A stretch of DNA of 61,693 bases from Rugosibacter sp. (GCA_004322535.1 SCUZ01000092.1:1-61693), one strand, 5' to 3'. Counted from the first letter of the stretch, positions 29,830 through 39,608 are shown. Notes: a model not told the origin generated them from the letters alone. Program-made: numbers and translations.

Positions 29830-30698
29830 AAACCACGGGGATTGCGTATTCAGTAGGAGGCAGCGACTCACGGGTTTGCGAGACGCTAGATGCGGGCGAT
29901 CAGACTTTCGAGGAACTGAATTACATACCGTCATCCGACAGGCTGACCTACTCAAACGGATTCTACGTCGATTGTGCGGCGTTATTTATTGATATACGGG
30001 GTAGCTCGAAGCTGCCAGAAACGCACAATCGACAGGTTCTTGCAAAAATTTATCGCGCTTACTTGTCGGAGTGCGTAGCCGTTCTGAATCAAGACCAAAA
30101 TTGCCGCGAGGTCTTCATTAATGGAGATTGCGTAAGCGGTATTTTTGCTACCCTAACAAAAAATGACATCGATTCCACGTTTTTTCGCGCGGCACAGTTG
30201 AATACTTTGTTGAATCTTTTGAACTGGCGATTTGAGCAGAAGGGTTACACAAAAATAGAGTGCGGTATCGGGCTGGATTATGGGCGAGCCCTGATGCTGA
30301 AGGCTGGATACAAGGGGGCATCCATCAACGAAATAATTTGGATGGGTGACGTCGTAAACAATGCCTCAAATCTATGTCATCAAGGTAACAAGAACGGTAG
30401 AAAGCCGATTCAAATTTCTACTGTAATTCAACAAAATATAACGCGAGATGACTACAAGGTTTTGCTAGAGCCGATTTATAACCCCGCTTTGCTTTCTACG
30501 GAGATAATTGGTTACGAGTGCAACGCTGTTGGAACCGAAATGGACGATTGGATTGAGCAGCAAAAACGAAATGGTGAAGCAATGAAGCTTGGCTTCGCTG
30601 CAATTTTGCAAAACCATTTTGCACCTCCCCCACAAAATAAAAACAACAAACTCGCAAACCTTTTATCTCAAACCCCAACAAAAAACTGGTGGGAATGA
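29787..30698 (+). CDS. pycC: Pycsar-type class III nucleotide cyclase (cytidylate/uridylate cyclase)
   Basis: A 303-residue soluble protein with a class III adenylate/guanylate cyclase domain at about residues 55-240. LFIDIRGSSKL supplies the first metal-binding aspartate (~69), VFINGDCVSGIF the second (~114), and WMGDVVNNASNLCHQG the later conserved GD-V-N-A block. The FIDIRGSS plus INGD-V-GIF combination is characteristic of PycC enzymes that make cCMP or cUMP on phage infection rather than of housekeeping cAMP cyclases. The ATG used here lies 43 bp inside the effector gene and has GGGAG upstream. A GTG forming a GTGA overlap with the effector stop is the alternative and would remove 13 residues. 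Which pyrimidine is used cannot be read from sequence. Confidence 0.82.
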   Translation: MPIRSDSDCETSFVKTTGIAYSVGGSDSRVCETLDAGDQTFEELNYIPSSDRLTYSNGFYVDCAALFIDIRGSSKLPETHNRQVLAKIYRAYLSECVAVLNQDQNCREVFINGDCVSGIFATLTKNDIDSTFFRAAQLNTLLNLLNWRFEQKGYTKIECGIGLDYGRALMLKAGYKGASINEIIWMGDVVNNASNLCHQGNKNGRKPIQISTVIQQNITRDDYKVLLEPIYNPALLSTEIIGYECNAVGTEMDDWIEQQKRNGEAMKLGFAAILQNHFAPPPQNKNNKLANLLSQTPTKNWWE

Positions 30699-30769
30699 GT
30701 AGAGCCGTTGGACATTAATTGAATTATGAAAACTGCCGCAAACGAGGGTTTGCTGTCAAAATACACAGA

Positions 30770-30784
30770 GTGTTGCTACAAAAG
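30770..30784 (+). repeat. 15-bp direct repeat GTGTTGCTACAAAAG, right copy
   Basis: Exact second copy of the motif found next to the left attachment repeat, here about 60 bp inside the right one. It is followed by GCAACA, forming a short hairpin with the preceding TGTTGC. Confidence 0.5.
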
Positions 30785-30845
30785 CAACATCAGCCCTTCG
30801 GAATAGTTAATTAAAATCAATGGCTTGGATTGTGTCTCAGTAGAG

Positions 30846-30864
30846 TCCCGCCCTCTCCGCCAAC
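30846..30864 (+). repeat. Attachment-type direct repeat, right copy
   Basis: Exact 19-bp copy of the tRNA-Ser 3' end without the rest of a tRNA, marking the right border of the island. Confidence 0.88.
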
Positions 30865-31233
30865 CAGTTCGTCCAGTCCGACTTTCTCAGCATCAATCTC
30901 CGCGAAACCCTGCTTGTGGGGCACATCACGCGATATTCCTGACTGTAGAGAAGCCCCTCTCCAGCCACTTTGCTTCATTTTCTCCTGATGTTCTCCGACG
31001 CCCTGTTTCGGAGTCAGGTGCTCGTTTTGCAATGATTGGTATTGATTAACCACGTTGCCTTGAATGCAAAAACCGACGATTGCCGGTTCTCATTTGCTGC
31101 CTTGTTTATTAGATTAGGCATAGCTGGGCAAACCTATATTGTTGCGACGTTTGTTTTCTGTATCCCAAATAACCTTCGCTGCTCAGACATAATAGCAGCA
31201 ACGATTCCTCTGTCTTTTGAACCCGGTGCAGCG
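30865..31233. other. Intergenic region between the island and kdpE
   Basis: About 370 bp with no gene I can support. A minus-strand frame of 78 codons (30817-31053) runs across the attachment repeat and resembles nothing I recognise. Near 31178-31199 there is an inverted repeat GCTGCT-N10-AGCAGC downstream of kdpE, without a T-tract. Confidence 0.4.
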
Positions 31234-31926
31234 CTACAGCACAAAACGATAACCGACTCCCGATTCGGTCACGATATGATGCGGCTGCGAAGGGTCATCC
31301 TCGATCTTGCGCCGAAGGTGCCCCATATAGACGCGCACGTAGTGGCTGTCTTCCGCATGACTTGGTCCCCAAATATCACGCAACAATTGGCGATGAGTCA
31401 GCACCTTGCCGCTGTTGGCAAGAAGATAGGAGAGAAGTCGATACTCTATCGGCGTCAGGTGCAATTGCTCACCGTTGCGTTTGACGGCTCGATTGGCAAG
31501 ATCGACCCGCATTGTTCCAAACTCAATAACTGATTGGCCTACATTTGCACCGCGCGCACGGCGGCGCAAATGCGCGCGCACCCGTGCCAGCAACTCGCCG
31601 GCACCGAAGGGCTTGGTCAGGTAATCATCCGCACCCGCGTCAAGCGCCGCGATCTTGTCGTTTTCGCCGAGCCGTGCCGACAGCACGATGATGGGTATAT
31701 CCGACCAGGCGCGTAAATCTCGAATCAGGTCGATGCCGCTACCGTCGGACAGCCCGAGATCGAGCACGACCAGATCGGGCTTGCGCGTTCCTGCTTCGAT
31801 CAACCCGCGCTTGACGGAATCCGCCCCGAATGCAATACATCCTTCTGACTCCAGTGCGGTAACGACGAAGCGGCGAATCTGCACATCGTCCTCTACCACG
31901 ATCACGATCGGCGCGGGCCCGCTCAT
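31234..31926 (-). CDS. kdpE: KdpE, response regulator of potassium uptake
   Basis: A 230-residue OmpR-family response regulator. The receiver domain has the acidic pocket VVEDD at residues 10-14, the phospho-acceptor aspartate at about 56 (VVLDLGL) and the lysine of YLTKPF. The C-terminal winged helix includes LTPIEYRLLSYLLANSGKVL and VYMGHLRRKIEDDP. It is phosphorylated by KdpD and activates the kdp structural genes when potassium or turgor is low. Its start overlaps the kdpD stop by 4 nt. Confidence 0.96.
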   Translation of the reverse strand: MSGPAPIVIVVEDDVQIRRFVVTALESEGCIAFGADSVKRGLIEAGTRKPDLVVLDLGLSDGSGIDLIRDLRAWSDIPIIVLSARLGENDKIAALDAGADDYLTKPFGAGELLARVRAHLRRRARGANVGQSVIEFGTMRVDLANRAVKRNGEQLHLTPIEYRLLSYLLANSGKVLTHRQLLRDIWGPSHAEDSHYVRVYMGHLRRKIEDDPSQPHHIVTESGVGYRFVL

Positions 31927-34646
31927 CGCACTTCGCTCTCTGCGGCAGCAGGCATGTCGTCAATCCTCTCAATCGCAGGCGGATTGCCTAGCGGCAATGT
32001 AAACACAAAGCGCGCACCGCCGCCATCGCGGGGTTCCGCCCATATCTTGCCCCGATGCGCCTCGACCACCGCCTTGCAGATGGCGAGCCCGAGTCCCACG
32101 CCGGGAATGGCGCTTTCCTTTTGCCCGCGCGTGAACTTCCTGAAAATCTCTTCTTCCTCACCCAGTGGCAGCCCGGGTCCATTGTCTTCGACCGATATTT
32201 CCGTAACATCGTTTTTCGTCGTTGCGGCAATCACGATGCGGCTTCCCACAGGGGTATATTTCGCCGCGTTTTCGAGCAGGTTGCACAGCAGGCGCTCGAT
32301 CAACACCGCATCGAATTCGAGCAGGGGCAGATCAGGTGGCAGTTTCACCTCGACGGAATGGTTACCGAGCAACGATGCCGAGGCCTTGAGCGCACTACCT
32401 ACCACTTCTTCGAGCAGCTGCCATTCGCGCTTGAGCTTGACTTCGTGTGCCTGCAACCGTGCCATATCGAGCAGATTGTTTACCAGTGCATTCATGCGCA
32501 AGGCGCCTTCACGTATCGCGGTAGCGATTTCCTTCTGCTTGTCGGACAGCACCGGTGGCGTGAGCGTCAGCGATTCAGCCAAGCCGACCAGTGCCGCAAT
32601 CGGCGTGCGCAAGTCGTGCGAAAGTGTCGAGAGCATCGAATTACGCAGGCGCTCCGACTCCATCTGCACGGTGGTGGTTTGCGCAACGTCGACGTAATGC
32701 ACGCGCTCAAGGGCGATTGCGATCAAGCGGGCGAAAGTATCCAGCAGCCGCCTTTGTTCAGGAATCATCAGCCGGCTCGTGTTGCGCGGCTCCAGGGCAA
32801 GCACACCTCTGATGCGCATCGGCGCATTAAGCGGCAAATAGAGAATCGGGCTGCCGGGCAAGGTATCCGTTCCCTGGCCTGCTGCTATGCCATGATCGAA
32901 GGCCCACTGCGCGATACCCGGATCGACTATGGGAGCACCCTTTGATGGGGCGAGCGGCGCTTGCAATCGATCCTGTTCATCGGCAAGAAGAATCACCGCC
33001 TTGGCGCCGAAACCGATCTCGACAAAGCGGTCGCAAATTTCTGCTATCTGTTCCGGCATCAGCGCACCGGAAAGATCGCGCGCCATTTCGTACAGCGCCC
33101 GCACTCGACCTTCGCGCTGCTGAGCAACGCGTGCTTGATAGCGCAGCCCCGCCGTCAATTGCCCGATCGCCAGCCCGACCACGAGCATCACCGCGAACGT
33201 CAGCAGGTACTGCACATCGCTTACTGCAAACGAAAGGCGTGGCGGTACGAAAAAGAAATCGAAGGCGGCGACGCTGACAACGCAAGCCAGCACCGCTGGA
33301 CCACGCCCGTAAAGCAAGGCCACTATCACGACGCCAAGGAGGAACAGCATCACGATGTTGGCGAGATCGAGAACGTCGCGCAGCGGCGTAGCGGCCAGCG
33401 TCATTGCCGCGCAGACCAGCACGCCCTTGGCGTAGGACGGCCACGGCGTTTGCATGCGTTCGCGCAAGTCGTCGGCAATGTTTTTTTGCGGCCCGCGGCT
33501 TTCCCTGCCATCCTTGCTCCCGATCCGGATCACATCAAGATCGGGGGCAATCCAGCCCACGCGTTCGGAAAACGCACGTTGCCAAGGCTTCCATAAGTGC
33601 GTGCTGCCATGCCCCACCACCAACTTTGACAGATTGTGGCTGCGCGCGTAATCGACTACTGTCGCCGCCACATCGCTGTCGGCCAAGACCGCCGTCTCTG
33701 CGCCCATGTCCTGCGCGGTCTTGAGCGCTTTGAGGATGGTTTGCCGTTTCTTGTCAGGCAGTCGCTGCAGCGCCGGCGTCTCGACATAGATCGCATGCCA
33801 CTGCACGTCGAAGCGTCCCGCCATGCGTGCGGTCGAGCGGATGATTCTGTCGCCGTTGTCGCTGGGGCCGATGCAGGCGAGCATCGACTCGCGCGCCTGC
33901 CACACCGTCGCCACGGACTGGTCGCGGCGGTATTCGAGCATCTGGCTGTCGACTCGATCCGCCGTGCGCCGCAGCGCCAGCTCGCGCAACGCAATCAGGT
34001 TGCCCTTGCGGAAGAAGCTATGGATCGCGCGCTCGGCCTGATGCGCGAGATACACCTTGCCTTCCTTGAGCCGTTGCAGTAACTCGTCTGGTGGCAGATC
34101 GACGAGCACCACTTCATCGGCCGCATCGAACACCCTGTCCGGCACCATCTCCCAGACGCGCACGCCGGTGATGCCACCGATGACATCGTTCAGGGTTTCC
34201 AGGTGCTGCACATTGATCGTGCTATAGACATCGATACCGGTCGCCAGCAATTCCTCTACATCCTGCCAGCGCTTGGGATGGCGGGTGCCCGGCGCGTTGG
34301 AGTGCGCCAGTTCATCCACCAGCATCAACGCTGGCTTGCGTGCCAGGGCGGCATCGAGATCGAACTCGCGAAAAATTCGATCACGATAGGGAATCTCGCG
34401 CAGCGGTAGTCGCTCCAGGCCTTCCGCCATGACTTCCGTTTCTGCGCGGCCATGGGTCTCGACGATACCAATCACCACATCGGCTCCCTGTGCGCGTAAT
34501 TGCTGCGCCGCCGCCAGCATTGCGTAGGTTTTGCCGACGCCGGCCGACGCGCCGAAAAAGATTTTCAGCTTGCCGTGACGAGCCCGTGACTCATCCTCGT
34601 TGATACGTGAGAGCAGTTCGTCGGGATCGGGTCTTTGGTCGCTCAT
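31923..34646 (-). CDS. kdpD: KdpD, turgor/potassium-sensing histidine kinase
   Basis: A 907-residue membrane sensor kinase of normal length. The N-terminal KdpD domain carries a Walker A (GASAGVGKTYAML, ~residue 32), followed by a USP-like domain (~250-370), four close membrane helices (~400-500), a GAF-like region, the HisKA box LSTLSHDLRTPIAAL (phosphorylated histidine near 670) and an HATPase domain with the N box LLENAAKYTP and DNGPGLPLGEEE. It senses low external potassium and controls KdpE. It lies 10 bp after kdpC. Confidence 0.97.
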   Translation of the reverse strand: MSDQRPDPDELLSRINEDESRARHGKLKIFFGASAGVGKTYAMLAAAQQLRAQGADVVIGIVETHGRAETEVMAEGLERLPLREIPYRDRIFREFDLDAALARKPALMLVDELAHSNAPGTRHPKRWQDVEELLATGIDVYSTINVQHLETLNDVIGGITGVRVWEMVPDRVFDAADEVVLVDLPPDELLQRLKEGKVYLAHQAERAIHSFFRKGNLIALRELALRRTADRVDSQMLEYRRDQSVATVWQARESMLACIGPSDNGDRIIRSTARMAGRFDVQWHAIYVETPALQRLPDKKRQTILKALKTAQDMGAETAVLADSDVAATVVDYARSHNLSKLVVGHGSTHLWKPWQRAFSERVGWIAPDLDVIRIGSKDGRESRGPQKNIADDLRERMQTPWPSYAKGVLVCAAMTLAATPLRDVLDLANIVMLFLLGVVIVALLYGRGPAVLACVVSVAAFDFFFVPPRLSFAVSDVQYLLTFAVMLVVGLAIGQLTAGLRYQARVAQQREGRVRALYEMARDLSGALMPEQIAEICDRFVEIGFGAKAVILLADEQDRLQAPLAPSKGAPIVDPGIAQWAFDHGIAAGQGTDTLPGSPILYLPLNAPMRIRGVLALEPRNTSRLMIPEQRRLLDTFARLIAIALERVHYVDVAQTTTVQMESERLRNSMLSTLSHDLRTPIAALVGLAESLTLTPPVLSDKQKEIATAIREGALRMNALVNNLLDMARLQAHEVKLKREWQLLEEVVGSALKASASLLGNHSVEVKLPPDLPLLEFDAVLIERLLCNLLENAAKYTPVGSRIVIAATTKNDVTEISVEDNGPGLPLGEEEEIFRKFTRGQKESAIPGVGLGLAICKAVVEAHRGKIWAEPRDGGGARFVFTLPLGNPPAIERIDDMPAAAESEVR

Positions 34647-34656
34647 CGCACAATAA

Positions 34657-35229
34657 TTATCTTATCTCGTCGAGTGCCAGGTTGAGTTGCAGGACATTTA
34701 CTCTCTCTTCTCCGAAAACACTCCACTGGCGACCCTCAGTGTGCTCCGCGACGAGTTTTTCGACAACTCCCCTATCGAGGTGGCGAACACGCGTCACGCG
34801 TGCGGCCTGATAAGCGGCAGCCGCGGGGCTGATCTGCGGATCGAGGCCGCTGCCCGAGGCAGTGACCAGATCTACCGGGATCGGCAGCGTGTTGTCCGGG
34901 TCGGCAGCCTTGAGCGCATCGATGCGGCCCTTCACGGCATCGGTGAGCGCTGGATTGAGCGGTCCCTGATTCGATCCACTGGACGCAGTGCCGTTGTATG
35001 GCTGGGGCGAGGTCGCCGAGGGCCTGCCCCAAAAATATCTCGGATCAGAGAAATTTTGCCCGATCAGCTTCGATCCGACTGGCTTGCCGCTCTTGACGAT
35101 CAAACTACCCCCTGCCTGATCGGGAAATACTGCTTTGCCTATCCCCGTTACCAGCAGTGGATAGGCTATGCCCGTAATCAGTGACAGCAGGATGAACAGC
35201 GAAATAGCGGGTCTGAATAATGTTTTCAT
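34657..35229 (-). CDS. kdpC: KdpC, potassium-transporting ATPase subunit C
   Basis: A 190-residue subunit with a single N-terminal membrane helix ([20 protein letters not shown]) and a periplasmic domain. [17 protein letters not shown] and [22 protein letters not shown] are conserved in KdpC. It stabilises the KdpFABC complex and assists potassium binding. 11 bp separate it from kdpB. Confidence 0.97.
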   Translation of the reverse strand: MKTLFRPAISLFILLSLITGIAYPLLVTGIGKAVFPDQAGGSLIVKSGKPVGSKLIGQNFSDPRYFWGRPSATSPQPYNGTASSGSNQGPLNPALTDAVKGRIDALKAADPDNTLPIPVDLVTASGSGLDPQISPAAAAYQAARVTRVRHLDRGVVEKLVAEHTEGRQWSVFGEERVNVLQLNLALDEIR

Positions 35230-35239
35230 AACGTTCTCC

Positions 35240-37306
35240 TCAAGTCAGTCGCACGGCCACGAGCAACAGGTCGATGAGCTTGATGCCAATGAAGGGCACG
35301 ATGAGGCCGCCCAGCCCGTACACCGCCAGATTGCGCCGCAACAGCGTGGCTGCGCCCAACGGCCGGTATTTGACCCCCTTCAGCGCCAGCGGAATCAGCA
35401 CCACAATGATCAGGGCGTTGAAGATCACTGCCGACAATACGGCCGACGCCGGCGTCGCCAAGTGCATGACGTTTAGCGCACCGAGCTGTGGATACGTCGT
35501 GACGAAGGCCGCGGGAATGATCGCGAAATACTTGGCGACATCGTTGGCGATGCTGAAGGTGGTCAAAGCACCGCGCGTCATCAGCATCTGTTTGCCGGTC
35601 TCGACAATCTCGATCAGCTTGGTCGGGTTGGAGTCAAGATCGACCATGTTGCCTGCCTCTTTCGCCGCCTGCGTGCCGCTGTTCATGGCCACGGCAACGT
35701 CAGCTTGGGCCAGCGCTGGCGCGTCGTTAGTGCCGTCACCGGTCATCGCCACCAGCTTGCCTTCACTTTGATGCTGACGAATCAGCGCCAGCTTGGCCTC
35801 CGGCGTCGCTTCGGCGAGGAAGTCATCGACGCCGGCCTCGGCCGCGATCGCAGCGGCGGTGAGGCGATTGTCGCCGGTAATCATGGTGGTCTTGATGCCC
35901 ATGCGGCGCAGTTCGGCGAAACGCTCCTTGATGCCGCCCTTGACGATGTCCTTGAGCTCGATGACGCCAAGCACCTTGGCTCCGTCAGAGACGGCGAGCG
36001 GCGTGCTACCGCGCCGTGCAACATCGTCGACCACGCGCAGCAGTGATTCGGGGAAGGTACCGCCGATTGCCTCGACATGCTGGCGAATTGCATCGGCTGC
36101 ACCCTTGCGGATCTGACGCTCACCAAGATTGACACCACTCATGCGCGTGTGGGCGCTGAAATGCACGAAGGTCGCACCCAAAGCGTGAATGTCGCGTTCG
36201 CGCAGTTTGAACTTTTGCTTGGCCAGAACCACGATGCTGCGACCTTCCGGCGTTTCGTCGGCGAGCGAGGCCAGTTGCGCGGCGTCGGCCAGTTCCGCTT
36301 CGGTCACGCCCTGTGCGGGCAAAAAGGTGGATGCCTGACGGTTGCCGAGCGTGATGGTGCCGGTCTTGTCGAGCAGGAGCACATCGACGTCGCCCGCCGC
36401 TTCGACGGCACGACCCGACGTCGCAATCACGTTGGCCTGCATCATGCGGCTCATGCCGGCCACACCGATGGCCGAGAGCAAGCCGCCGATGGTGGTGGGA
36501 ATCAGGCAAACGAGCAGCGCGATAAGGACGGTGATCGTTATCGGCATCCCTGTGTCAGTCACATTCACACTGAAAATCGAAAACGGCAGCAGTGTCACGG
36601 TAACGCCGAGGAACACGATGGTGAGCGCGATGAGCAGGATGGTGAGCGCGATTTCATTAGGCGTCTTTTGCCGTTTGGCGCTTTCCACCATCGCGATCAT
36701 GCGATCGATGAAAGCCTCGCCAGGATTGACCGTCACGCGCATGACGATCCAGTCGGACAGCACGCGTGTACCGCCAGTCACGGCCGAGAAATCGCCGCCC
36801 GATTCGCGAATCACCGGTGCGGATTCGCCGGTGATGGCACTTTCATCCACCGAGGCAACACCCTCGATCACTTCGCCATCGGCAGGGATGGTGTCGCCCG
36901 CGGATACCAGCAGCACATCGCCGCGACGCAGATCAGTTCCTTGCACGGTGTAAAACTCTGAGCCGAACTTGGATTCTTTCAGCTTTTTGGCCCAGGTCTC
37001 CTTCTTCAGGCCGCGCAAGGAAGCTGCCTGCGCCTTGCTGCGGCCTTCGGCCAGCGCCTCGGCGAAATTGGCGAACAGCACCGTGAACCACAACCAGAGC
37101 GTGATGGCGAGTATGAACCCCGCCGACGTTTCACCCTGACCCTTGAGTGCCTGTAACCAGAGCACTGTGGTCAGGATGCTGCCAATGTACACCACGAACA
37201 TCACCGGATTCCGCCACTGCAGGCGTGGGTCGAGCTTCTTGAATGAGTCGACAATTGCCGGCTTGACCAGTACCGGATCGAACATTGCGAGCTTCTTTTG
37301 CGCCAT
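35240..37306 (-). CDS. kdpB: KdpB, catalytic P-type ATPase subunit of potassium uptake
   Basis: A 688-residue P-type ATPase. The phosphorylation site [16 protein letters not shown] lies near residue 310; the actuator motif [10 protein letters not shown] and the hinge [17 protein letters not shown] are intact. It hydrolyses ATP to drive potassium import through KdpA. 9 bp separate it from kdpA. Confidence 0.98.
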   Translation of the reverse strand: MAQKKLAMFDPVLVKPAIVDSFKKLDPRLQWRNPVMFVVYIGSILTTVLWLQALKGQGETSAGFILAITLWLWFTVLFANFAEALAEGRSKAQAASLRGLKKETWAKKLKESKFGSEFYTVQGTDLRRGDVLLVSAGDTIPADGEVIEGVASVDESAITGESAPVIRESGGDFSAVTGGTRVLSDWIVMRVTVNPGEAFIDRMIAMVESAKRQKTPNEIALTILLIALTIVFLGVTVTLLPFSIFSVNVTDTGMPITITVLIALLVCLIPTTIGGLLSAIGVAGMSRMMQANVIATSGRAVEAAGDVDVLLLDKTGTITLGNRQASTFLPAQGVTEAELADAAQLASLADETPEGRSIVVLAKQKFKLRERDIHALGATFVHFSAHTRMSGVNLGERQIRKGAADAIRQHVEAIGGTFPESLLRVVDDVARRGSTPLAVSDGAKVLGVIELKDIVKGGIKERFAELRRMGIKTTMITGDNRLTAAAIAAEAGVDDFLAEATPEAKLALIRQHQSEGKLVAMTGDGTNDAPALAQADVAVAMNSGTQAAKEAGNMVDLDSNPTKLIEIVETGKQMLMTRGALTTFSIANDVAKYFAIIPAAFVTTYPQLGALNVMHLATPASAVLSAVIFNALIIVVLIPLALKGVKYRPLGAATLLRRNLAVYGLGGLIVPFIGIKLIDLLLVAVRLT

Positions 37307-37315
37307 GATTTTTCC

Positions 37316-39118
37316 TTAGCGCCACAGGATCAGGTGCTCGACCACGGGACCGAGCGCCAATGCGGGGACGTAGTTCAAGGCGCCGACCAATACGACGGTG
37401 CCAATCAGCAGTATCACGAACAGCGGGCCATGCGTCGGCATGGTGCCGGCCGTCACCGTGATGCGCTTCTTTGCCGCGAGCGAACCAGCGATAGCCAGCA
37501 CCGGCACGATCACTCCGAAGCGGCCGAACCACATGGCGGTACCGAGCATCACGTTGTAGAAGGGCGTGTTGGCGGAAAGACCGGCGAAAGCGCTGCCGTT
37601 GTTGTTGGCCGCCGAAGTAAAGGCGTAGAGAATTTCCGAGAAGCCGTGCGCGCCGGGGTTCGCAATGCCGGCGATGCCATCGGCAGCCATCACCGCAATC
37701 GCAGTGCCGGCCAGCACCAGCAGCGGCGTTACCAGAATCGCGATCGACACCATTTTCATGTCGAAGGCCTCGATCTTCTTGCCGATGTATTCCGGTGTGC
37801 GGCCAATCATCAGGCCGGCAATGAAAACTGCCATGATCGCGAAGATTAGCATGCCATAGAGACCTGAACCAACGCCGCCAAACACTACCTCACCAAGCAT
37901 CATATTCCACAGCGGCACGAAACCACCCAGCGGGGTGAAGGAGTCATGCATGGCGTTGACGGCACCGCAGGAAGCTAGCGTGGTGATGGTCGCGAACAGG
38001 CCCGAGTCGGCAATGCCGAAGCGGGTTTCCTTGCCTTCCATATTACCGCCGGGCTGCAATGCCGTTAGCGTTTGATCGACACCGAGTTTGGACAGAAAAG
38101 GACTGCCTTGTTGCTCGAAATACATCGTCGCTACGGCCATCACCACGAACATCAGCGTCATAGCGGTCAGTATTGCCCAGCCCTGTCGCATGTCGCCCAC
38201 CATGCGACCAAAGGTAATACACAGTGCACCCGGAATCAGGAAGATCGACAGCATCTGGATGAAGTTGGCGAGTGGGGTCGGGTTCTCATAGGGATGCGCC
38301 GAGTTGGCATTGAAGAATCCCCCGCCGTTGGTGCCGAGCATCTTGATCGCCTCTTGCGAGGCGGTCGGGCCCATCGGCAAGGTTTGCGTTGGTGTCGTCG
38401 CAGGCTCTGTGACTGCGTTTCCCTTGCTGTCCTTGAGCGCTTGGCCGTTGGCATCCATCTTCGGGTTGTTGTACTTGGTCACCTCGACCGTGGTCACATC
38501 CTTGTAGGCGTCGAAGTTCTGGATCGAACCCTGGCCAATCAGGAACACTGCATAGACCAGCGAGATCGGTAGCAGCACATACAGCGTGATGCGCGTGAGA
38601 TCAACCCAGGCGTTGCCGATGGTCTTTGCCGTATGCCGAGCAAAGCCACGTATCAGGGCGATGGCGACAATGATGCCGGTGGCCGCAGAGAAAAAATTCT
38701 GCACCGCGAGGCCAAGCATCTGCGTCAGATAGCTCATCGTCGATTCGCCCGAATAGCCTTGCCAGTTGGTATTAGTAGGGAAACTGATGGCGGTATTGAA
38801 GGAGGAATCGACACTGACATTGGCCATCGCCTGGGGGTTGAGCGGCAGCCAGAGCTGCAGCCGTTGCAGCGCATAGACCGCAAGCACGCCGAGCAGATTG
38901 AAGAGCAGGATCGCCAGCGCGTAATGCAGCCAGCCCATTTCTTCGTCCTTGCGTACGCCGCAGATGCGGTAAAGGACGTTCTCGATCGGACCGCCAAGGC
39001 GTAGTACCAGGGTCTGGCGACCTTCCATGACACCGGCAATGTAGGTGCCGACTGGCTTGACCAGTGCCAACAGCACGACAAGATAAAGCCCCAACAGGAA
39101 CCATTCATGAGGTGTCAT
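37316..39118 (-). CDS. kdpA: KdpA, potassium-binding channel-like subunit
   Basis: A 600-residue membrane protein related to potassium channels, with four selectivity-filter-like segments; [20 protein letters not shown] and [20 protein letters not shown] are the first two and the most conserved. The start is taken at the ATG that shares one base with the kdpF stop (TGATG); a GTG one codon earlier is also in frame. Confidence 0.97.
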   Translation of the reverse strand: MTPHEWFLLGLYLVVLLALVKPVGTYIAGVMEGRQTLVLRLGGPIENVLYRICGVRKDEEMGWLHYALAILLFNLLGVLAVYALQRLQLWLPLNPQAMANVSVDSSFNTAISFPTNTNWQGYSGESTMSYLTQMLGLAVQNFFSAATGIIVAIALIRGFARHTAKTIGNAWVDLTRITLYVLLPISLVYAVFLIGQGSIQNFDAYKDVTTVEVTKYNNPKMDANGQALKDSKGNAVTEPATTPTQTLPMGPTASQEAIKMLGTNGGGFFNANSAHPYENPTPLANFIQMLSIFLIPGALCITFGRMVGDMRQGWAILTAMTLMFVVMAVATMYFEQQGSPFLSKLGVDQTLTALQPGGNMEGKETRFGIADSGLFATITTLASCGAVNAMHDSFTPLGGFVPLWNMMLGEVVFGGVGSGLYGMLIFAIMAVFIAGLMIGRTPEYIGKKIEAFDMKMVSIAILVTPLLVLAGTAIAVMAADGIAGIANPGAHGFSEILYAFTSAANNNGSAFAGLSANTPFYNVMLGTAMWFGRFGVIVPVLAIAGSLAAKKRITVTAGTMPTHGPLFVILLIGTVVLVGALNYVPALALGPVVEHLILWR

Positions 39119-39207
39119 CACAAATCCTCCGCTTTGATCAACGCAACAACGAGATAGACCAGCAGACCTACCGAGACGGTGCCGCTAAGCACATAGAGCC
39201 AGGTCAT
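39118..39207 (-). CDS. kdpF: KdpF, small stabilising subunit
   Basis: A 29-residue single-helix membrane peptide beginning [20 protein letters not shown]. KdpF peptides of this length sit directly before kdpA and stabilise the KdpABC complex. It has a strong Shine-Dalgarno (GGGAGG) located inside the upstream small ORF, and overlaps both neighbours by a few bases. Confidence 0.88.
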   Translation of the reverse strand: MTWLYVLSGTVSVGLLVYLVVALIKAEDL

Positions 39208-39296
39208 TTGGGGCCTCCCAGCTTGTCGCAGCCGACGACGAGCGCCACCATCAGGCCGAAGAACAGGAAAATTCCTGCGATATATACAAGTTCCAT
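39204..39296 (-). CDS. Unnamed 30-residue membrane peptide at the head of the kdp operon
   Basis: A 30-codon frame beginning MELVYIAGIFLFFGLMVALV and ending GCDKLGGPK. It has one hydrophobic helix, an excellent Shine-Dalgarno (AAGGAG, 7-8 nt before ATG), and a 4-nt ATGA overlap with kdpF, all signs of real translation. It would be the first gene of the operon. I recall similar unnamed small proteins ahead of kdpF in other proteobacteria, but no function is known to me. Its size and position suggest a second accessory peptide of the Kdp complex, which is inference. Confidence 0.7.
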   Translation of the reverse strand: MELVYIAGIFLFFGLMVALVVGCDKLGGPK

Positions 39297-39378
39297 GGAT
39301 AGACTCCTTGAGCAAGTATCTACGCGGACAAGAATAGACGCTTTTCCATAAAGAACTTGATAAAAGTCCAACGATCAG

Positions 39379-39395
39379 TGTAAAAATTTCGTAAA
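39379..39395 (-). promoter_or_regulatory. Candidate KdpE-binding site upstream of the kdp operon
   Basis: On the minus strand the sequence TTTACGAAATTTTTACA lies about 85 bp before the first small ORF. It has the layout of the enterobacterial KdpE site, two T-rich TTTAxx/TTTACA half-sites in direct repeat. No -10/-35 pair downstream is clear enough to call. Confidence 0.45.
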
Positions 39396-39584
39396 TGAAC
39401 GTGAATAACATCCTTAATTGGCATGCCACAGGCTTTTAACAGGAATGGTGAGTGGGTCATGTCGACTCCACGCCTGATTCGGTTCTGCAGGGATGAAGTC
39501 CGGGTCAGGCAGGTTCACCATGTTTGACCGGCCGACTTGCCGGTTTCACTGTTCGATTCTGAAAATTTTCAGATACGTGCCTGT

Positions 39585-39608
39585 AAATTCCCTGTTAGCA
39601 GGGAATTT
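39585..39608. repeat. Perfect 10-bp inverted repeat with 4-nt loop
   Basis: AAATTCCCTG and CAGGGAATTT flank TTAG. No T-tract follows on either strand, so it looks more like an operator or an RNA hairpin than a terminator. Confidence 0.6.

Larger units (their letters stand above)
28487..30864. mobile_element. tRNA-Ser-borne mini-island carrying a Pycsar-type defence pair
   Basis: An integrated element of about 2.34 kb bounded by the 19-bp direct repeat TCCCGCCCTCTCCGCCAAC, the left copy being the intact 3' end of tRNA-Ser. Inside are, in order, an integrase fragment next to the tRNA, about 370 bp of non-coding DNA, a two-gene defence cassette, and about 150 bp of leader-like DNA. Base composition is visibly richer in A and T than the flanks. 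With the integrase truncated the element should no longer move by itself. Both ends also carry GTGTTGCTACAAAAG. Confidence 0.85.

Noticed and set aside
30869-30885. CCAGTCCGACTTT just after the island border as another repeat copy
   Set aside because: It needs a deletion and several mismatches to align; too weak to count.
30817-31053. A 78-codon minus-strand frame across the right island border
   Set aside because: It runs through the attachment repeat, has no good ribosome binding site and matches no family I recognise, so it is not listed as a gene.
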